From Ruminococcus sp. (GTDB lineage Bacteria > Bacillota > Clostridia > Oscillospirales > Ruminococcaceae): a DNA stretch of 41,614 bases. The translations under genes were made by a program, and so were the position numbers. Positions 1-8,382 of this stretch are shown one piece after another. The stretch's first letter is position 1. Each line of letters starts with the position of its first letter. The notes beneath the pieces were generated by a model that saw only the letters and a list, made by a program, of their open reading frames with translations, was not told the DNA's origin and did not search any database. The stretch is from the NCBI GenBank assembly GCA_015066865.1, contig SVNQ01000013.1:1-41614 (forward strand). The letters are read 5' to 3'.

Positions 1-1
1 C

Positions 2-133
2 AAAGACTATTCGGACGGTCTGATTTCCAACGGCGGCATTTCGACAGATGTTTTCAAGGAGCAGCTTGGCGAAGATACCACGAGAGATTTCTTTGATCAA
101 GTTCTCTTTGGTACAGAACATTACGGCAAATGA
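2..133 (+). CDS. 3' end of an unrecognised gene (partial)
   Basis: An open frame enters from the left edge and runs 43 codons to a TGA at 131-133. The visible tail is acidic and polar and ends in FGTEHYGK. No motif is recognisable, so no function is assigned. It reads as coding because the frame is open, has third-position use like the neighbouring genes, and is followed 45 bp later by a strong intrinsic terminator that would end its transcript. The start and most of the protein lie outside the window. Confidence 0.6.
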   Translation, partial: KDYSDGLISNGGISTDVFKEQLGEDTTRDFFDQVLFGTEHYGK

Positions 134-178
134 CAGTATGCTCCGTCCCATTTGGACATAAGCTTTACATGAATTGAG

Positions 179-209
179 AAAAAAGACTGTGGATTCCACA
201 GTCTTTTTT
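179..209 (+). terminator. Intrinsic terminator after the left-edge gene
   Basis: Perfect inverted repeat GACTGTGG / CCACAGTC (185-192 and 196-203) with a 3-base centre, preceded by an A run and followed by six T. It fits termination of the left-edge gene. The flanking A run also makes it potentially active on the other strand. Confidence 0.85.
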
Positions 210-275
210 CTACCGCTGAATGATATTACTACGGGCGTATGACAGCTGAGGTAATGCAGCAGTCCTTTTGATTGG

Positions 276-304
276 TTGCATTTTCAACAAGGATATGCTA
301 TAAT
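276..304 (+). promoter_or_regulatory. Sigma-A type promoter for the GH3 gene
   Basis: TTGCAT (276-281), 17 bp spacer, TATAAT (299-304), about 75 bp before the GH3 start codon. The -10 is consensus and the -35 matches four of six positions. Confidence 0.7.
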
Positions 305-378
305 GAAAATACAAAAAAATGGATAGAACAAGCAATTTAGAGGAAGGATAGGAATGTAAAGCGAAAGGAGCGAGTACG

Positions 379-2664
379 ATGCATGAGAACAAAAACAATC
401 TGACAACGCAGGAGCAGATACGCCTGGTGAATGGAGCCTCCTTCTTTGGAACAGGCGAAATTCCCGAAAAGGATATTCCGAGATTGCAGCTTCTTGACGG
501 CGGTACGGGAATCAATTTTGAGCAGCTGTTCGGTGACTTTTTAAGCAGCAGCGGTCTTGAGGGTATCGGCGGAAGCGATCTGCGGAATGTACTGAAATAC
601 TTTTATGCCCCCGAACACCTGCCCGATGAAAGCTCAAAAAAGCTGTACGATTTCATCAGGCAGAAGCTTTCCGAACGCAACCCGAAGCTGAAACCGCCCG
701 GCTGCTATCCGCCGGGAATCATGCTGGGTGCAACATGGAATCCCGAGGTGATCTATGATACGGGAACTGCACTTGGCAGGGAAGCGAGAACCTACGGTAT
801 CAACATTCTGCTCGGTACGCCCAATGTCAATCTGCATCGTGATATCCGGAACGGAAGGCTTTTTGAAGGATATTCAGAGGATCCCTGCCTTGTATCTGCA
901 CTTGCGCCGGCGCTTGTCAAGGGCTTGCAGGAGGAGGGCGTTGCAGCAAATGTCAAGCATTTTTCTGCAAATCATCAGGAAACCAACCGTATGAATATCA
1001 ACGAATTTATTCCTGAACGTGCGTTGCATGAGCTGTATTTTCCGGGCTTCAAAGCCTGCGTTGAAGCAGGGGTAGAAACCGTAATGAGTGCATACAATCA
1101 GATTAACGGAGTTCCCTGTACAGAAAATCGTACCATGCTTCACGATATGCTTCGGGAGGAATGGGGCTTTGCAGGCGTGGTCATGTCCGACTGGAATGCT
1201 GTATATCACCCCGCTGCCGCTGTCAATGCAGGAAACGATCTTGCGATGCCCGGACCGATTATGCCTGACGCACTGACAGCTGCATTTGAAGACGGGACGC
1301 TTTCTTCGGAAGCACTTTGCGTTTCCGCAAACCGTATTGCGGCGCTTGCAAGAAAATTTGCAAAACCTGCTGAGGGTGAAATCTCACTTGAAGAGACGGA
1401 CAAAGCGGCATACAATGCGGCTGCAGAGGGCATCGTACTGCTGAAAAATGAAAAGGTCCTGCCGCTTTCAGCAACCGCAAACATTGCTTTGTACGGCGAA
1501 CATGCGAAATACCTGCTGACCTGCGGTGAGGGCAGTGCAGGGATCAATACAAACCGTAATGTTTCGTTCTATGATGCCCTTTCCAAGCGTTTCGGAAGTG
1601 TTGCGTGCAATCATATTGCAGAAAACTCGGACACGCTGATCTATGTATACAGTCTTGCAGGCAGGGAGGGGAATGACCGAAAGGATATTTCAATTCCCGC
1701 AAAGAAGATCAAGGAATGGGAATATCTCCTTGCGGAAGCTGAACGCCGGAATATGAAGAAAATACTGGTGCTGAATATCAGTGCGCCGATTGCGCTTGAT
1801 GGCTGGGAAGAGCGCTTTGACGGTATATTCTGCATATTTCTTCCCGGCATGCAGGGGGCAAATGCGCTTGCCGACTGCATTTGCGGAACGGTGAATCCCT
1901 CTGGCAAGCTGCCGTTGACATTCCCGAAGCGTATCGAAGATATGCCGACCTATCTCAACTTCCCCGGAGATGGGATGCAGGTGCATTACGGCGAGGGTGT
2001 TTTTGTTGGCTACCGCTGGTATGATGCACGAAAGATTGCGCCGCTATATCCGTTCGGACATGGACTTTCCTATACAGATTTTGCAGTCGAAAGGCTGACG
2101 GCGGAAACGGATACTTTTACCGATTCTGTCACCGTAAACGCCGAGGTTGTCAATCATGGAAACTACGGTGGAAAGACGGTCATTCAGATCTATGTTTCGG
2201 ATACGGAAAGCACATTGACAAAACCTGTCCGTGAGCTGAAAGCATTCCGGAAGATCTATCTTGCGCCGAACGAAAAAAAGACGATTTCCTTTACGCTGAA
2301 CCGTCACGCGTTTGAAAGCTATGACCCGAATTTGCACCGGTGGACAATGGAAGAGGGCTTCTATGAAATTCATGCAGGTCTTTCCTCCTGTGATTTGCAG
2401 GCAAGCTGTACGGTTTATGCCGATGTTGCGTCGCCATATTCTTATGGCGGGAACACCTCTGTCAAAGTGATCATGGAACATGAGGAATTGAATCAGGTAC
2501 TGCATGCATTTTTCACGGAACATGCATTGCCCTGGACGGCAATTCTTACAAGCTATGAATATACGTCGCAGGATACGATCGGAATGATACTGGGACAGGT
2601 GCATTGTCCGGAGACTGCCAGAGAAACGCTTTACCGCAGAATGCGTAACGTGAAGAAGAAGTAG
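379..2664 (+). CDS. Glycoside hydrolase family 3 beta-glucosidase-like enzyme
   Basis: Retaining exo-glycosidase of family GH3, probably cleaving beta-linked gluco- or xylo-oligosaccharides in the cytoplasm, since no signal peptide or membrane segment is visible. The N-terminal (beta/alpha)8 domain shows the substrate-binding KHF motif near residues 193-195 and the nucleophile motif VVMSDW with Asp271. The alpha/beta sandwich domain follows (about 345-560), including the FLPGMQG and PFGHGLSYTDF signatures, then a fibronectin-III-like domain (about 565-690). A tail of about 70 residues closes the protein. At 761 residues it is normal for the Clostridia-type GH3 with C-terminal FnIII. The start is set by AAAGGAG about 10 bases upstream (363-369). 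It has its own promoter and is followed by an independent promoter, so it is probably monocistronic. Exact substrate cannot be read from the sequence. Confidence 0.93.
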   Translation: MHENKNNLTTQEQIRLVNGASFFGTGEIPEKDIPRLQLLDGGTGINFEQLFGDFLSSSGLEGIGGSDLRNVLKYFYAPEHLPDESSKKLYDFIRQKLSERNPKLKPPGCYPPGIMLGATWNPEVIYDTGTALGREARTYGINILLGTPNVNLHRDIRNGRLFEGYSEDPCLVSALAPALVKGLQEEGVAANVKHFSANHQETNRMNINEFIPERALHELYFPGFKACVEAGVETVMSAYNQINGVPCTENRTMLHDMLREEWGFAGVVMSDWNAVYHPAAAVNAGNDLAMPGPIMPDALTAAFEDGTLSSEALCVSANRIAALARKFAKPAEGEISLEETDKAAYNAAAEGIVLLKNEKVLPLSATANIALYGEHAKYLLTCGEGSAGINTNRNVSFYDALSKRFGSVACNHIAENSDTLIYVYSLAGREGNDRKDISIPAKKIKEWEYLLAEAERRNMKKILVLNISAPIALDGWEERFDGIFCIFLPGMQGANALADCICGTVNPSGKLPLTFPKRIEDMPTYLNFPGDGMQVHYGEGVFVGYRWYDARKIAPLYPFGHGLSYTDFAVERLTAETDTFTDSVTVNAEVVNHGNYGGKTVIQIYVSDTESTLTKPVRELKAFRKIYLAPNEKKTISFTLNRHAFESYDPNLHRWTMEEGFYEIHAGLSSCDLQASCTVYADVASPYSYGGNTSVKVIMEHEELNQVLHAFFTEHALPWTAILTSYEYTSQDTIGMILGQVHCPETARETLYRRMRNVKKK

Positions 2665-2717
2665 GATTTTCTGCCCCCGCAGCGGAGGCATTGATAGAAA
2701 TCATAAATTGTAAAAGC

Positions 2718-2746
2718 TTGACATCACTGTATAATTATGCTATAAT
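2718..2746 (+). promoter_or_regulatory. Consensus sigma-A promoter for the peptidase-dockerin gene
   Basis: Perfect TTGACA (2718-2723), 17 bp, perfect TATAAT (2741-2746), 50 bp before the start codon at 2797. A fully consensus promoter suggests high basal expression unless an unseen repressor acts. Confidence 0.88.
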
Positions 2747-2796
2747 TAAAAACGTGTTCAACACTCAAATCTATCATACAACAAGGAGTAAAAATC

Positions 2797-3702
2797 ATGA
2801 AAACAAAAATGAGAAAACGCTTAGCAGCAATCGCAATCGCAGCTTGCAGTGTATGGACAATCAGTGCATCACCTGTTTCTGCAGTGTACAACAGCTCAAA
2901 AGTGACGCAGCAGGATGCGTTATCGACGGCGTATCAGACCTATTATATGGCTTGTGCGAAAAATAAGTTTCCGGCAGGCAAATACTGGAATCACAATAAT
3001 TATGGGAATCTCGACACCTATAGTGATATACCTTGCAAACGTGACCCAAACAATGCACCTAATCACGACGCATGCAACAGTATTTACAACGGAAAGGTAG
3101 TTGGCCCTGGCCTTCAAAAGCTTCCAGAGGATGAAGTTGCAGCTTATGCTTGGCAGTGCGCAGGTTTTGCAAGAAAACTGGCGATGGATTTTACAGGCGG
3201 CGGCAGAGTATTTGTCCGTATGGGAATGGATAAGAATTTCAGATTACGCGTTGGAGATCAGCTCCGCATTCGCTGCTATGGCGCAAACAACAGCTACTCA
3301 GATCACAGTATTTTTGTAACAGAAGTAAGCGGAAGCTCATTTAAATTTGCGGATTGCAACTGGACTGGTGACTGTAAGATTCGTTGGGATGTACAAGGAA
3401 TCATTCACAATGGATCATTAATAATCGGAAATAAATTTTACCCGACGCTTTATGTTGAGCGCCCTTTGATGGCAGGCGACGTAAATGCTGACTGTGTTGT
3501 AGATGGCACCGATTTATCCATCATTCGTCAGATTAGTAATGGAACTTACAAGTTTAATGGTTCTTATGAAAAATACGTGAGACAGGTAGCGGATGTCAAT
3601 AATGATAACACCGTGAACGCGAAAGACGTATTTTATTTTCAGCAGGGTCTGACTGGCAATCCGAATATGAAAATGCGCTTTTTGACATTTATTATGGATT
3701 AA
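2797..3702 (+). CDS. Secreted cysteine-peptidase-like (CHAP/NlpC-type) protein with C-terminal dockerin
   Basis: 301 residues. A signal peptide (basic start, hydrophobic core, VSA cut near 29) sends it outside the cell. The central part carries an apparent Cys-His-Asn arrangement: Cys121 in WQCAGF, His170 in YSDHSIF and Asn188 in FADCNW. This is the order and spacing of papain-fold CHAP or NlpC/P60 hydrolases that cut peptidoglycan peptides or proteins. The C-terminus (about 227-291) has two EF-hand-like calcium loops, GDVNADCVVDGTDL and ADVNNDNTVNAKDV, i.e. a type-I-like dockerin. The family assignment rests on the triad pattern only, so a non-lytic papain-like fold is possible. Start is fixed by an AAGGAG site about 8 bases upstream and a consensus promoter. 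A terminator follows, so the gene is monocistronic. Confidence 0.75.
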   Translation: MKTKMRKRLAAIAIAACSVWTISASPVSAVYNSSKVTQQDALSTAYQTYYMACAKNKFPAGKYWNHNNYGNLDTYSDIPCKRDPNNAPNHDACNSIYNGKVVGPGLQKLPEDEVAAYAWQCAGFARKLAMDFTGGGRVFVRMGMDKNFRLRVGDQLRIRCYGANNSYSDHSIFVTEVSGSSFKFADCNWTGDCKIRWDVQGIIHNGSLIIGNKFYPTLYVERPLMAGDVNADCVVDGTDLSIIRQISNGTYKFNGSYEKYVRQVADVNNDNTVNAKDVFYFQQGLTGNPNMKMRFLTFIMD

Positions 3703-3752
3703 TATGTACTGACAAATACAAACAAACATAGAATTGCTGTATTGATATAACT

Positions 3753-3804
3753 CCCTTAGAGTAGACACACGAAAAAGTGTGCGAACTCTAAGGGTTTTAT
3801 TTTT
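3753..3804 (+). terminator. Two-tier intrinsic terminator
   Basis: Outer arms CCCTTAGAGT (3753-3762) and ACTCTAAGGG (3785-3794) enclose an inner stem CACAC/GTGTG around GAAAAA, followed by TTTTATTTTT. It lies 50 bp after the peptidase-dockerin gene. Confidence 0.85.
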
Positions 3805-3950
3805 GAGTGGACTTGTTAAGAAAAGTGAACCCAACAAAAGAAGAACAAATAGAAGCAATACAAGCATACTGAAATCTTGCTTCTTTTTTCTGAATTGTTA
3901 CGCTTTGATTGTAAACCAACAGCACTCCCAAACTTTTTATGCAAACTTCG

Positions 3951-3979
3951 TTGACTGCCGGGGGGAAAAGTAGTATAAT
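3951..3979 (+). promoter_or_regulatory. Sigma-A type promoter for the YunG-like/nitroreductase pair
   Basis: TTGACT (3951-3956), 17 bp spacer, TATAAT (3974-3979), 72 bp before the start codon at 4051. Confidence 0.82.
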
Positions 3980-4050
3980 ATCTGTAAGAAATGTTGCGAA
4001 ATGCCGATGTGAATAAAAAAACACAACAGAAGACGAAAGGAGTATCGTTT

Positions 4051-4488
4051 ATGATTTCTCATGATTTTTATGGTTCATCCAAAGCCAATGCCCAAGCTGT
4101 TTCGACGATGTACCCCGCCATCCACACTCCCCAAGACCTCTTTGATGCCCTTCTTCACCTCTGGTCAGCTGATACCTGTGCTCCGAGAATGCGTGAGAAG
4201 TGGAATACCGACAACCCCACGCTCGGACAATGTTCCATCACAGCATTTCTTGCACAGGATATTTTCGGCGGAAAAGTTTACGGCATCCTGCGTCCGGATG
4301 GGAATTACCACTGCTACAATGTGATCGGGGACTGCCTGTTCGACCTCACGAGTGAACAGTTTGGTGACGAAACTCTATGCTATGAGGATAACCCCGAACA
4401 GTTTCGGGAGGTGCATTTTGCAAAGGAAGAAAAACGGCAGAGATATGAGGATCTATGCAAACAGCTGAAAGCGTATTGTGAACGATAA
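4051..4488 (+). CDS. YunG-like conserved protein
   Basis: 145-residue soluble protein without signal peptide. The block beginning LWSADTCAPRMREKW and continuing NPTLGQCSITAFLAQDIFGG, then a Tyr-His-Cys-Tyr-Asn segment and DLTSEQF, resembles the uncharacterised Bacillus YunG family. The conserved Gln-Cys and later His/Asp residues suggest a papain-like or transglutaminase-like active site, but this is speculation; no function is established that I can cite. The upstream open frame extends further, yet the start at 4051 is chosen because AAAGGAG (4035-4041) sits 9 bases before it and the promoter -10 is at 3974-3979. It is followed after 11 bases by a nitroreductase gene with its own AAGGAGG site, so the two form a likely operon. 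Confidence 0.7.
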   Translation: MISHDFYGSSKANAQAVSTMYPAIHTPQDLFDALLHLWSADTCAPRMREKWNTDNPTLGQCSITAFLAQDIFGGKVYGILRPDGNYHCYNVIGDCLFDLTSEQFGDETLCYEDNPEQFREVHFAKEEKRQRYEDLCKQLKAYCER

Positions 4489-4499
4489 AGGAGGCAGAC

Positions 4500-4967
4500 A
4501 TGGAATTTCAGCAGATCATCGAAAAACGAAAAAGCATCCGCACCTATGCGGATACTCCCATATCGCAGGAAATCCTCGACCATATCCTGCAAGTAGGTGA
4601 ACTTGCTCCCACAAGCCGTAATCGGAACCCCTGCACATTTCATCTGATTCAGGATAAGGGAGCGCTGCAAAGACTCTCCAAAGCCAAGAACGCCGGAGCT
4701 GCATTTACAGCGGATGCTGCTGCAGCCATTGTAGTTGCCGCCGACAGCGAAAAGGCGGATACCTGGATCGAAGACAGTTCCATTGCCCTGACCTACATGA
4801 TGCTTGCGGCGGAGGAACAGAACCTCGGATGCTGCTGGGTGCAGATGCACCTTCGCAAGGACGAAAACGGTCGGGATGCGGAGGAGAATGTCAGGGAGCT
4901 TCTGGGACTGCCGGAACGGCTTCGGGTTGTGGGATTTCTCGCATTGGGAAATAACCACGACCAATAG
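4500..4967 (+). CDS. Small nitroreductase-family flavoprotein
   Basis: 155-residue member of the FMN-dependent nitroreductase superfamily, which uses NAD(P)H to reduce nitro groups, quinones or flavins. The N-terminal KRKSIRTYADTPIS segment matches the Arg-Ser-x-Arg FMN-phosphate motif of the family, followed by APTSRNRNPCTFHL, which normally packs on the flavin. The C-terminal LGLPERLRVVGFLALGN is the usual family ending. Length is short but typical for the compact subgroup found in anaerobes. It lies 11 bases after the YunG-like gene and is presumably cotranscribed; a strong palindrome with a T run follows about 60 bases later. Physiological substrate unknown. Confidence 0.9.
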   Translation: MEFQQIIEKRKSIRTYADTPISQEILDHILQVGELAPTSRNRNPCTFHLIQDKGALQRLSKAKNAGAAFTADAAAAIVVAADSEKADTWIEDSSIALTYMMLAAEEQNLGCCWVQMHLRKDENGRDAEENVRELLGLPERLRVVGFLALGNNHDQ

Positions 4968-5028
4968 AACCACAAAGGAAGTGTACTTTTATTAAGACAG
5001 TCTTCGTGACAAAGCAGAATAAAAAGCA

Positions 5029-5067
5029 AGCCATGCAGCGGATCATCCGCTGCACGGCTATGTTTTT
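5029..5067. terminator. Bidirectional terminator-like palindrome
   Basis: TGCAGCGGAT (5034-5043) and ATCCGCTGCA (5045-5054) are perfect complements around one central base, extended by AGCC/GGCT. T runs lie on both sides, so it can end both the nitroreductase transcript and the convergent MATE transcript. The rest of 4968-5147 shows nothing else. Confidence 0.7.
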
Positions 5068-5147
5068 ACCATAAAAGTGAAATTGAACGGGCATTTGTGT
5101 TTCATCCAAGTGCTTATTGATTGATCTTGCTCACCCGGAATAGAGAT

Positions 5148-6509
5148 TTATTCGTCATGGGGCAACTGCCTTAAAAATGCGAACATCATCGGCAGAGAAA
5201 TGACCGCGGATATAAAATACGCAAGCGGCTGTGCAAGTTCGATACCTCTACTGCCCCAAAAATGCGGCAGTATCACGCACAGCGGTATGAACACAAGTCC
5301 GCTTTGCAGGCAGGATAGTATCAGTGCAGGCAGGCTTTTGCCGATGCTTTGGAACAGCATGGTTGCCACCACGGATATTGGCAGAAACAGCAGAAATACA
5401 CACATAATACGCAGCGCCTCGCTGCCGATTTCTATAACCAGAGTTTCCTTTCGGAACATTGCAATGATCTGCGGTGCGAATGCAAAGCAAAACGCTGAAA
5501 TGATACCAATAAATGCAGCACCGAATACAAGGGTGAACAGAGTTCCTTTTTTGACTCTTGAGTACTTCTTTGCGCCGTAGTTAAAGCCCGATACCGGCTG
5601 AAATCCTTGTCCGATGCCAAGTCCTACACAGAAAATAAGGCTTGAGGTTCTGCCGACATACCCCATAGCTGCAATGGCGGCATCTCCGAACAGCTTTGCC
5701 TGTGCATTGAGTACCATCGTTGAAACGCTGTTCAGCCCCTGTCTTGCAAGGCTGGGAAGTCCTGTAATGATAATATTCCCCAATATCCGCACATCTTTTG
5801 AGATGAAACGAATCGATACCTTGCTTTGCGTTTTGTTGAGCAGGAACATGGATAGCAGGATCATAAAAGAGATAAACTGTGATACTGCAGTTGCAACACC
5901 TGCACCGCTGATGCCCATATCAAAGGTGAAAATAAACAGGGGATCAAGCAGAATATTTAATATACCGCCCGTTGTTAGTCCCATCATCGCAAGTGCAGCT
6001 TTGCCTTCATAACGCAATATGTTATTCAGCACACAGCTTGCTGTCATGACAGGAGCCGCAAGGAGGATCCACATTCCATAGTCCTTGGCATAGGGCAATA
6101 TTGTATCGGTACTGCCAAGAAGCCGCATCAGCGGTTCAAGGAAGATCAGACCGCCTGCCAGAATCATAAATCCGCAAAACAAAGCTCCAAAAAAGCCGGT
6201 TGACGCATAGCGGCTTGCCTTTTCAATATGCTTGCTGCCGAGCATTCGGCTGATGTTGCTTCCCGCACCATGACCGAACATAAAACCGAATGCCTGCAGA
6301 ATTGACATGATTCCGAAAACAATGCTTGTCGCACCGCCTGCACTAAGTGATATGTGACTTACGAAATACGAATCCGCCATGTTGTATATGTTTGTAATCA
6401 GCATACTGATTGTTGTCGGTATGCCAAGCGACAGTATCAGTCTGGCTACCGGTGTTTCCGTCATCTTTTTGTATTGATTCTCTGCGCTTGTTATCTGTTT
6501 CAGCTTCAT
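5148..6509 (-). CDS. MATE family multidrug/cation exporter
   Basis: 453-residue polytopic membrane protein with about twelve hydrophobic segments arranged as two six-helix halves, the MATE layout. The first half holds MTETPVARLILSLGIPTTIS and YNMADSYFVS, the second half GLPSLARQGLNSVSTMVLNA, both near-standard MATE signatures. MATE proteins expel cationic drugs or metabolites using Na+ or H+ gradients; substrate and coupling ion cannot be told from the sequence. The start is supported by a GGGAAG site about 8 bases upstream; an internal Met16 (start of MTETPV) is the alternative. It is read convergently toward the nitroreductase operon and divergently from the beta-helix gene, with its own perfect promoter. 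Confidence 0.93.
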   Translation of the reverse strand: MKLKQITSAENQYKKMTETPVARLILSLGIPTTISMLITNIYNMADSYFVSHISLSAGGATSIVFGIMSILQAFGFMFGHGAGSNISRMLGSKHIEKASRYASTGFFGALFCGFMILAGGLIFLEPLMRLLGSTDTILPYAKDYGMWILLAAPVMTASCVLNNILRYEGKAALAMMGLTTGGILNILLDPLFIFTFDMGISGAGVATAVSQFISFMILLSMFLLNKTQSKVSIRFISKDVRILGNIIITGLPSLARQGLNSVSTMVLNAQAKLFGDAAIAAMGYVGRTSSLIFCVGLGIGQGFQPVSGFNYGAKKYSRVKKGTLFTLVFGAAFIGIISAFCFAFAPQIIAMFRKETLVIEIGSEALRIMCVFLLFLPISVVATMLFQSIGKSLPALILSCLQSGLVFIPLCVILPHFWGSRGIELAQPLAYFISAVISLPMMFAFLRQLPHDE

Positions 6510-6612
6510 CGCTCATCTTCCCTTAAATCAATAGAAAAGCAATTCATACTAATCTGTATTTTGCGTGAACTATCATATCTCCATAAAATAGAATAGTTAA
6601 TTCGCTCTAACT

Positions 6613-6641
6613 ATTATAATTTACTTTGCTGAACTTGTCAA
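6613..6641 (-). promoter_or_regulatory. Consensus sigma-A promoter for the MATE gene
   Basis: On the minus strand TTGACA (6641-6636), 17 bp, TATAAT (6618-6613), about 105 bp before the MATE start. It is back to back with the plus-strand promoter at 6677-6705, leaving 35 bp between the two -35 boxes. Confidence 0.85.
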
Positions 6642-6676
6642 TACCGTATGAACCAATTCTTTTTTTGAAAACTTTC

Positions 6677-6705
6677 TTGTAATTTTTTCTTTGGGATGTT
6701 ATAAT
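6677..6705 (+). promoter_or_regulatory. Sigma-A type promoter for the beta-helix gene
   Basis: TTGTAA (6677-6682), 17 bp spacer, TATAAT (6700-6705), 36 bp before the start codon at 6741. Confidence 0.78.
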
Positions 6706-6740
6706 AAAAACAGACAATGATCTACAAAGGAGGTTTTGCC

Positions 6741-8120
6741 ATGAAACGAAAATTTGCAGCTGCTGTTACGGCATTGTTGTTTGCGGTAAACGCTGCTCCG
6801 ACTGTGCTTGCGGCAGAAACGATACAACGCTATGAAGCTGAAAAAACCGTATGTGTCGGAACGCTGTCCGTGGCGGACGAAAAAACAGAATCCGGCGCAT
6901 TTGTCGGTTCATTCATCAACAGCGGTGATGCCTACAGTGAAGCAGAGATCCGCAATGTGTATGCGGATAGGGTTTGCGGTGATGTCAATGCGGATGGCAA
7001 ATGTTCCGCTGCCGATGTTGCAGCGCTGCAGAAATGGCTGCTTGCTGTACCGGATGCGGCGCTTGCCGACTGGAAAGCAGGCGATCTCTGTGAAGATGGA
7101 AAACTCGATGCGTTTGATCTGTGCTTGATGAAGAAAGAGCTGCTTTCTCAGACGGAAAAGAATTATGTGGATGTATCGACAGTCGAGGAGCTTTTCTCTG
7201 CAATGCGTGGTGCAAAGCCCGGAGATGTGATCCGTGCTGCAAGCGGAACCTATGATTATACAACCTATCAGGGAGCGCAAAAAATTGACACTTCCGCTGA
7301 GGGGACAAAGGATGCACCCATCACACTGACAGCAGCCGATCCTAAGGATCCCCCGATCTTTACAGGCACAAATACTGAACATGGTTATGTGATTCATATA
7401 ACGGGTGATTACTGGATCCTTGAAAATCTGAAGATCACAACATCACAGAAAGGGATTGTTCTTGACAACTCAAATCATTCTGTGATACGAAACTGCGAGG
7501 TGTATAATATCGGATCAGAGGCGATCGCCCTGCGTGACGGAAGTTCCTATTGTACCGTGAAGGATTCCTACATCCACGATACCGGCACGGTTACACCCGG
7601 CTATGGTGAGGGCGTATACATCGGAAGTGCAAAATCCACAACAGGATTTGATTACAAATGTGATTATAACACAGTGGATGGCTGCATGTTCAAGAATGTT
7701 GCGGCAGAGCATGTGGATGTCAAGGAATATACAACCGGAACGGAGATCATGAACTGTACATTCTACGGTGACGGCATGACGGGTGCTAACTTTGCCGGCA
7801 GTTTTGTGGATATTGCAGGCAATGATGTGAACGTTCACGATAATATCGGTTACCGTAATGGAAACACGAATATCGTAGCAGCCTTTGAGCTTCATGAGCA
7901 GGTCGAAGGCTGGGGCTACCACTGCATCTTTACGGACAATACTGTCTATATGGATCAGCCCTACGGTGCAGTGAATACAAGCCGCCGCATGTATGTCGTT
8001 GACGGGTGGTACAGCGATTTTTCCGTGAGAAATAATCAGGTCGATTATGGCAAAGGGTTAGTTCCTGCGGATAGCTGGGAGTACTATAATTCCGACTATG
8101 TGACATATTTGAAGCAGTAA
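6741..8120 (+). CDS. Secreted right-handed beta-helix (polysaccharide-lyase-like) protein with internal dockerin
   Basis: 459 residues. Signal peptide to about residue 25 (PTVLAAE). Residues about 28-75 start like a CBM6/35 domain (YEAEKTV, then a GAFVGSF segment) but are far too short for one. A full type-I-like dockerin follows at 80-135 (GDVNADGKCSAADV and GDLCEDGKLDAFDL). From about 145 the protein is a right-handed parallel beta-helix: AKPGDVIRAASGTY, then repeated N-x-x-I/V-x-N-C turns such as HSVIRNCEVYNIG and TEIMNCTFYG. Such helices are typical of pectate/alginate/chondroitin-type lyases; the specific family is not resolved. A dockerin between a stub and the catalytic region is unusual. 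Start chosen by CAAAGGAGG nine bases upstream. Confidence 0.82.
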   Translation: MKRKFAAAVTALLFAVNAAPTVLAAETIQRYEAEKTVCVGTLSVADEKTESGAFVGSFINSGDAYSEAEIRNVYADRVCGDVNADGKCSAADVAALQKWLLAVPDAALADWKAGDLCEDGKLDAFDLCLMKKELLSQTEKNYVDVSTVEELFSAMRGAKPGDVIRAASGTYDYTTYQGAQKIDTSAEGTKDAPITLTAADPKDPPIFTGTNTEHGYVIHITGDYWILENLKITTSQKGIVLDNSNHSVIRNCEVYNIGSEAIALRDGSSYCTVKDSYIHDTGTVTPGYGEGVYIGSAKSTTGFDYKCDYNTVDGCMFKNVAAEHVDVKEYTTGTEIMNCTFYGDGMTGANFAGSFVDIAGNDVNVHDNIGYRNGNTNIVAAFELHEQVEGWGYHCIFTDNTVYMDQPYGAVNTSRRMYVVDGWYSDFSVRNNQVDYGKGLVPADSWEYYNSDYVTYLKQ

Positions 8121-8123
8121 TAC

Positions 8124-8164
8124 CAATCCCCACACTCCAACTATCTATTGGGGACGGGGGGATT
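8124..8164 (+). terminator. Possible terminator hairpin
   Basis: CAATCCCC (8124-8131) pairs with GGGGATTG (8157-8164) three bases after the beta-helix stop codon. There is no clear T run, so termination is uncertain. Confidence 0.4.
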
Positions 8165-8178
8165 GCTGCATCATCGGC

Positions 8179-8202
8179 GATTTGAACGCTGGCGTTCAAA
8201 TC
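8179..8202. repeat. Perfect 11-bp inverted repeat
   Basis: GATTTGAACGC (8179-8189) and GCGTTCAAATC (8192-8202) separated by TG. No T run. It lies 47 bp upstream of the next promoter, so it could be an operator or an RNA hairpin; role unknown. Confidence 0.55.
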
Positions 8203-8248
8203 ACGTTTCAAGCGCTCCCTGATACCGACTTTGACGGCGGAACGCTAC

Positions 8249-8277
8249 TTGACAATCCGAAGAAAATGTGCTAAAAT
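8249..8277 (+). promoter_or_regulatory. Sigma-A type promoter for the NYN/PIN-like gene
   Basis: TTGACA (8249-8254), 17 bp spacer, TAAAAT (8272-8277). The start codon at 8383 is 105 bp downstream, with a terminator-like hairpin in between. Confidence 0.78.
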
Positions 8278-8293
8278 AGAATTGTAAAAAAAT

Positions 8294-8320
8294 ACTTGCA
8301 TCCAACTGCAAGTGTTTTTT
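8294..8320 (+). terminator. Leader terminator/attenuator candidate
   Basis: ACTTGCA (8294-8300) and TGCAAGT (8307-8313) around a 6-base loop, directly followed by G and seven T. It begins only about 10 bases after the expected transcription start of the promoter at 8249-8277 and before the coding start at 8383. Confidence 0.6.
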
Positions 8321-8382
8321 TATACCATCGCACGGATTGCTTGCGGATCCGGCGAAACACGATATATCAGGGAGGTGAAACA

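Noticed and set aside
2044..2691. 215-codon minus-strand open frame at the GH3 3' end
   Set aside because: Lies opposite the GH3 FnIII-like region; no start signal and no domain.
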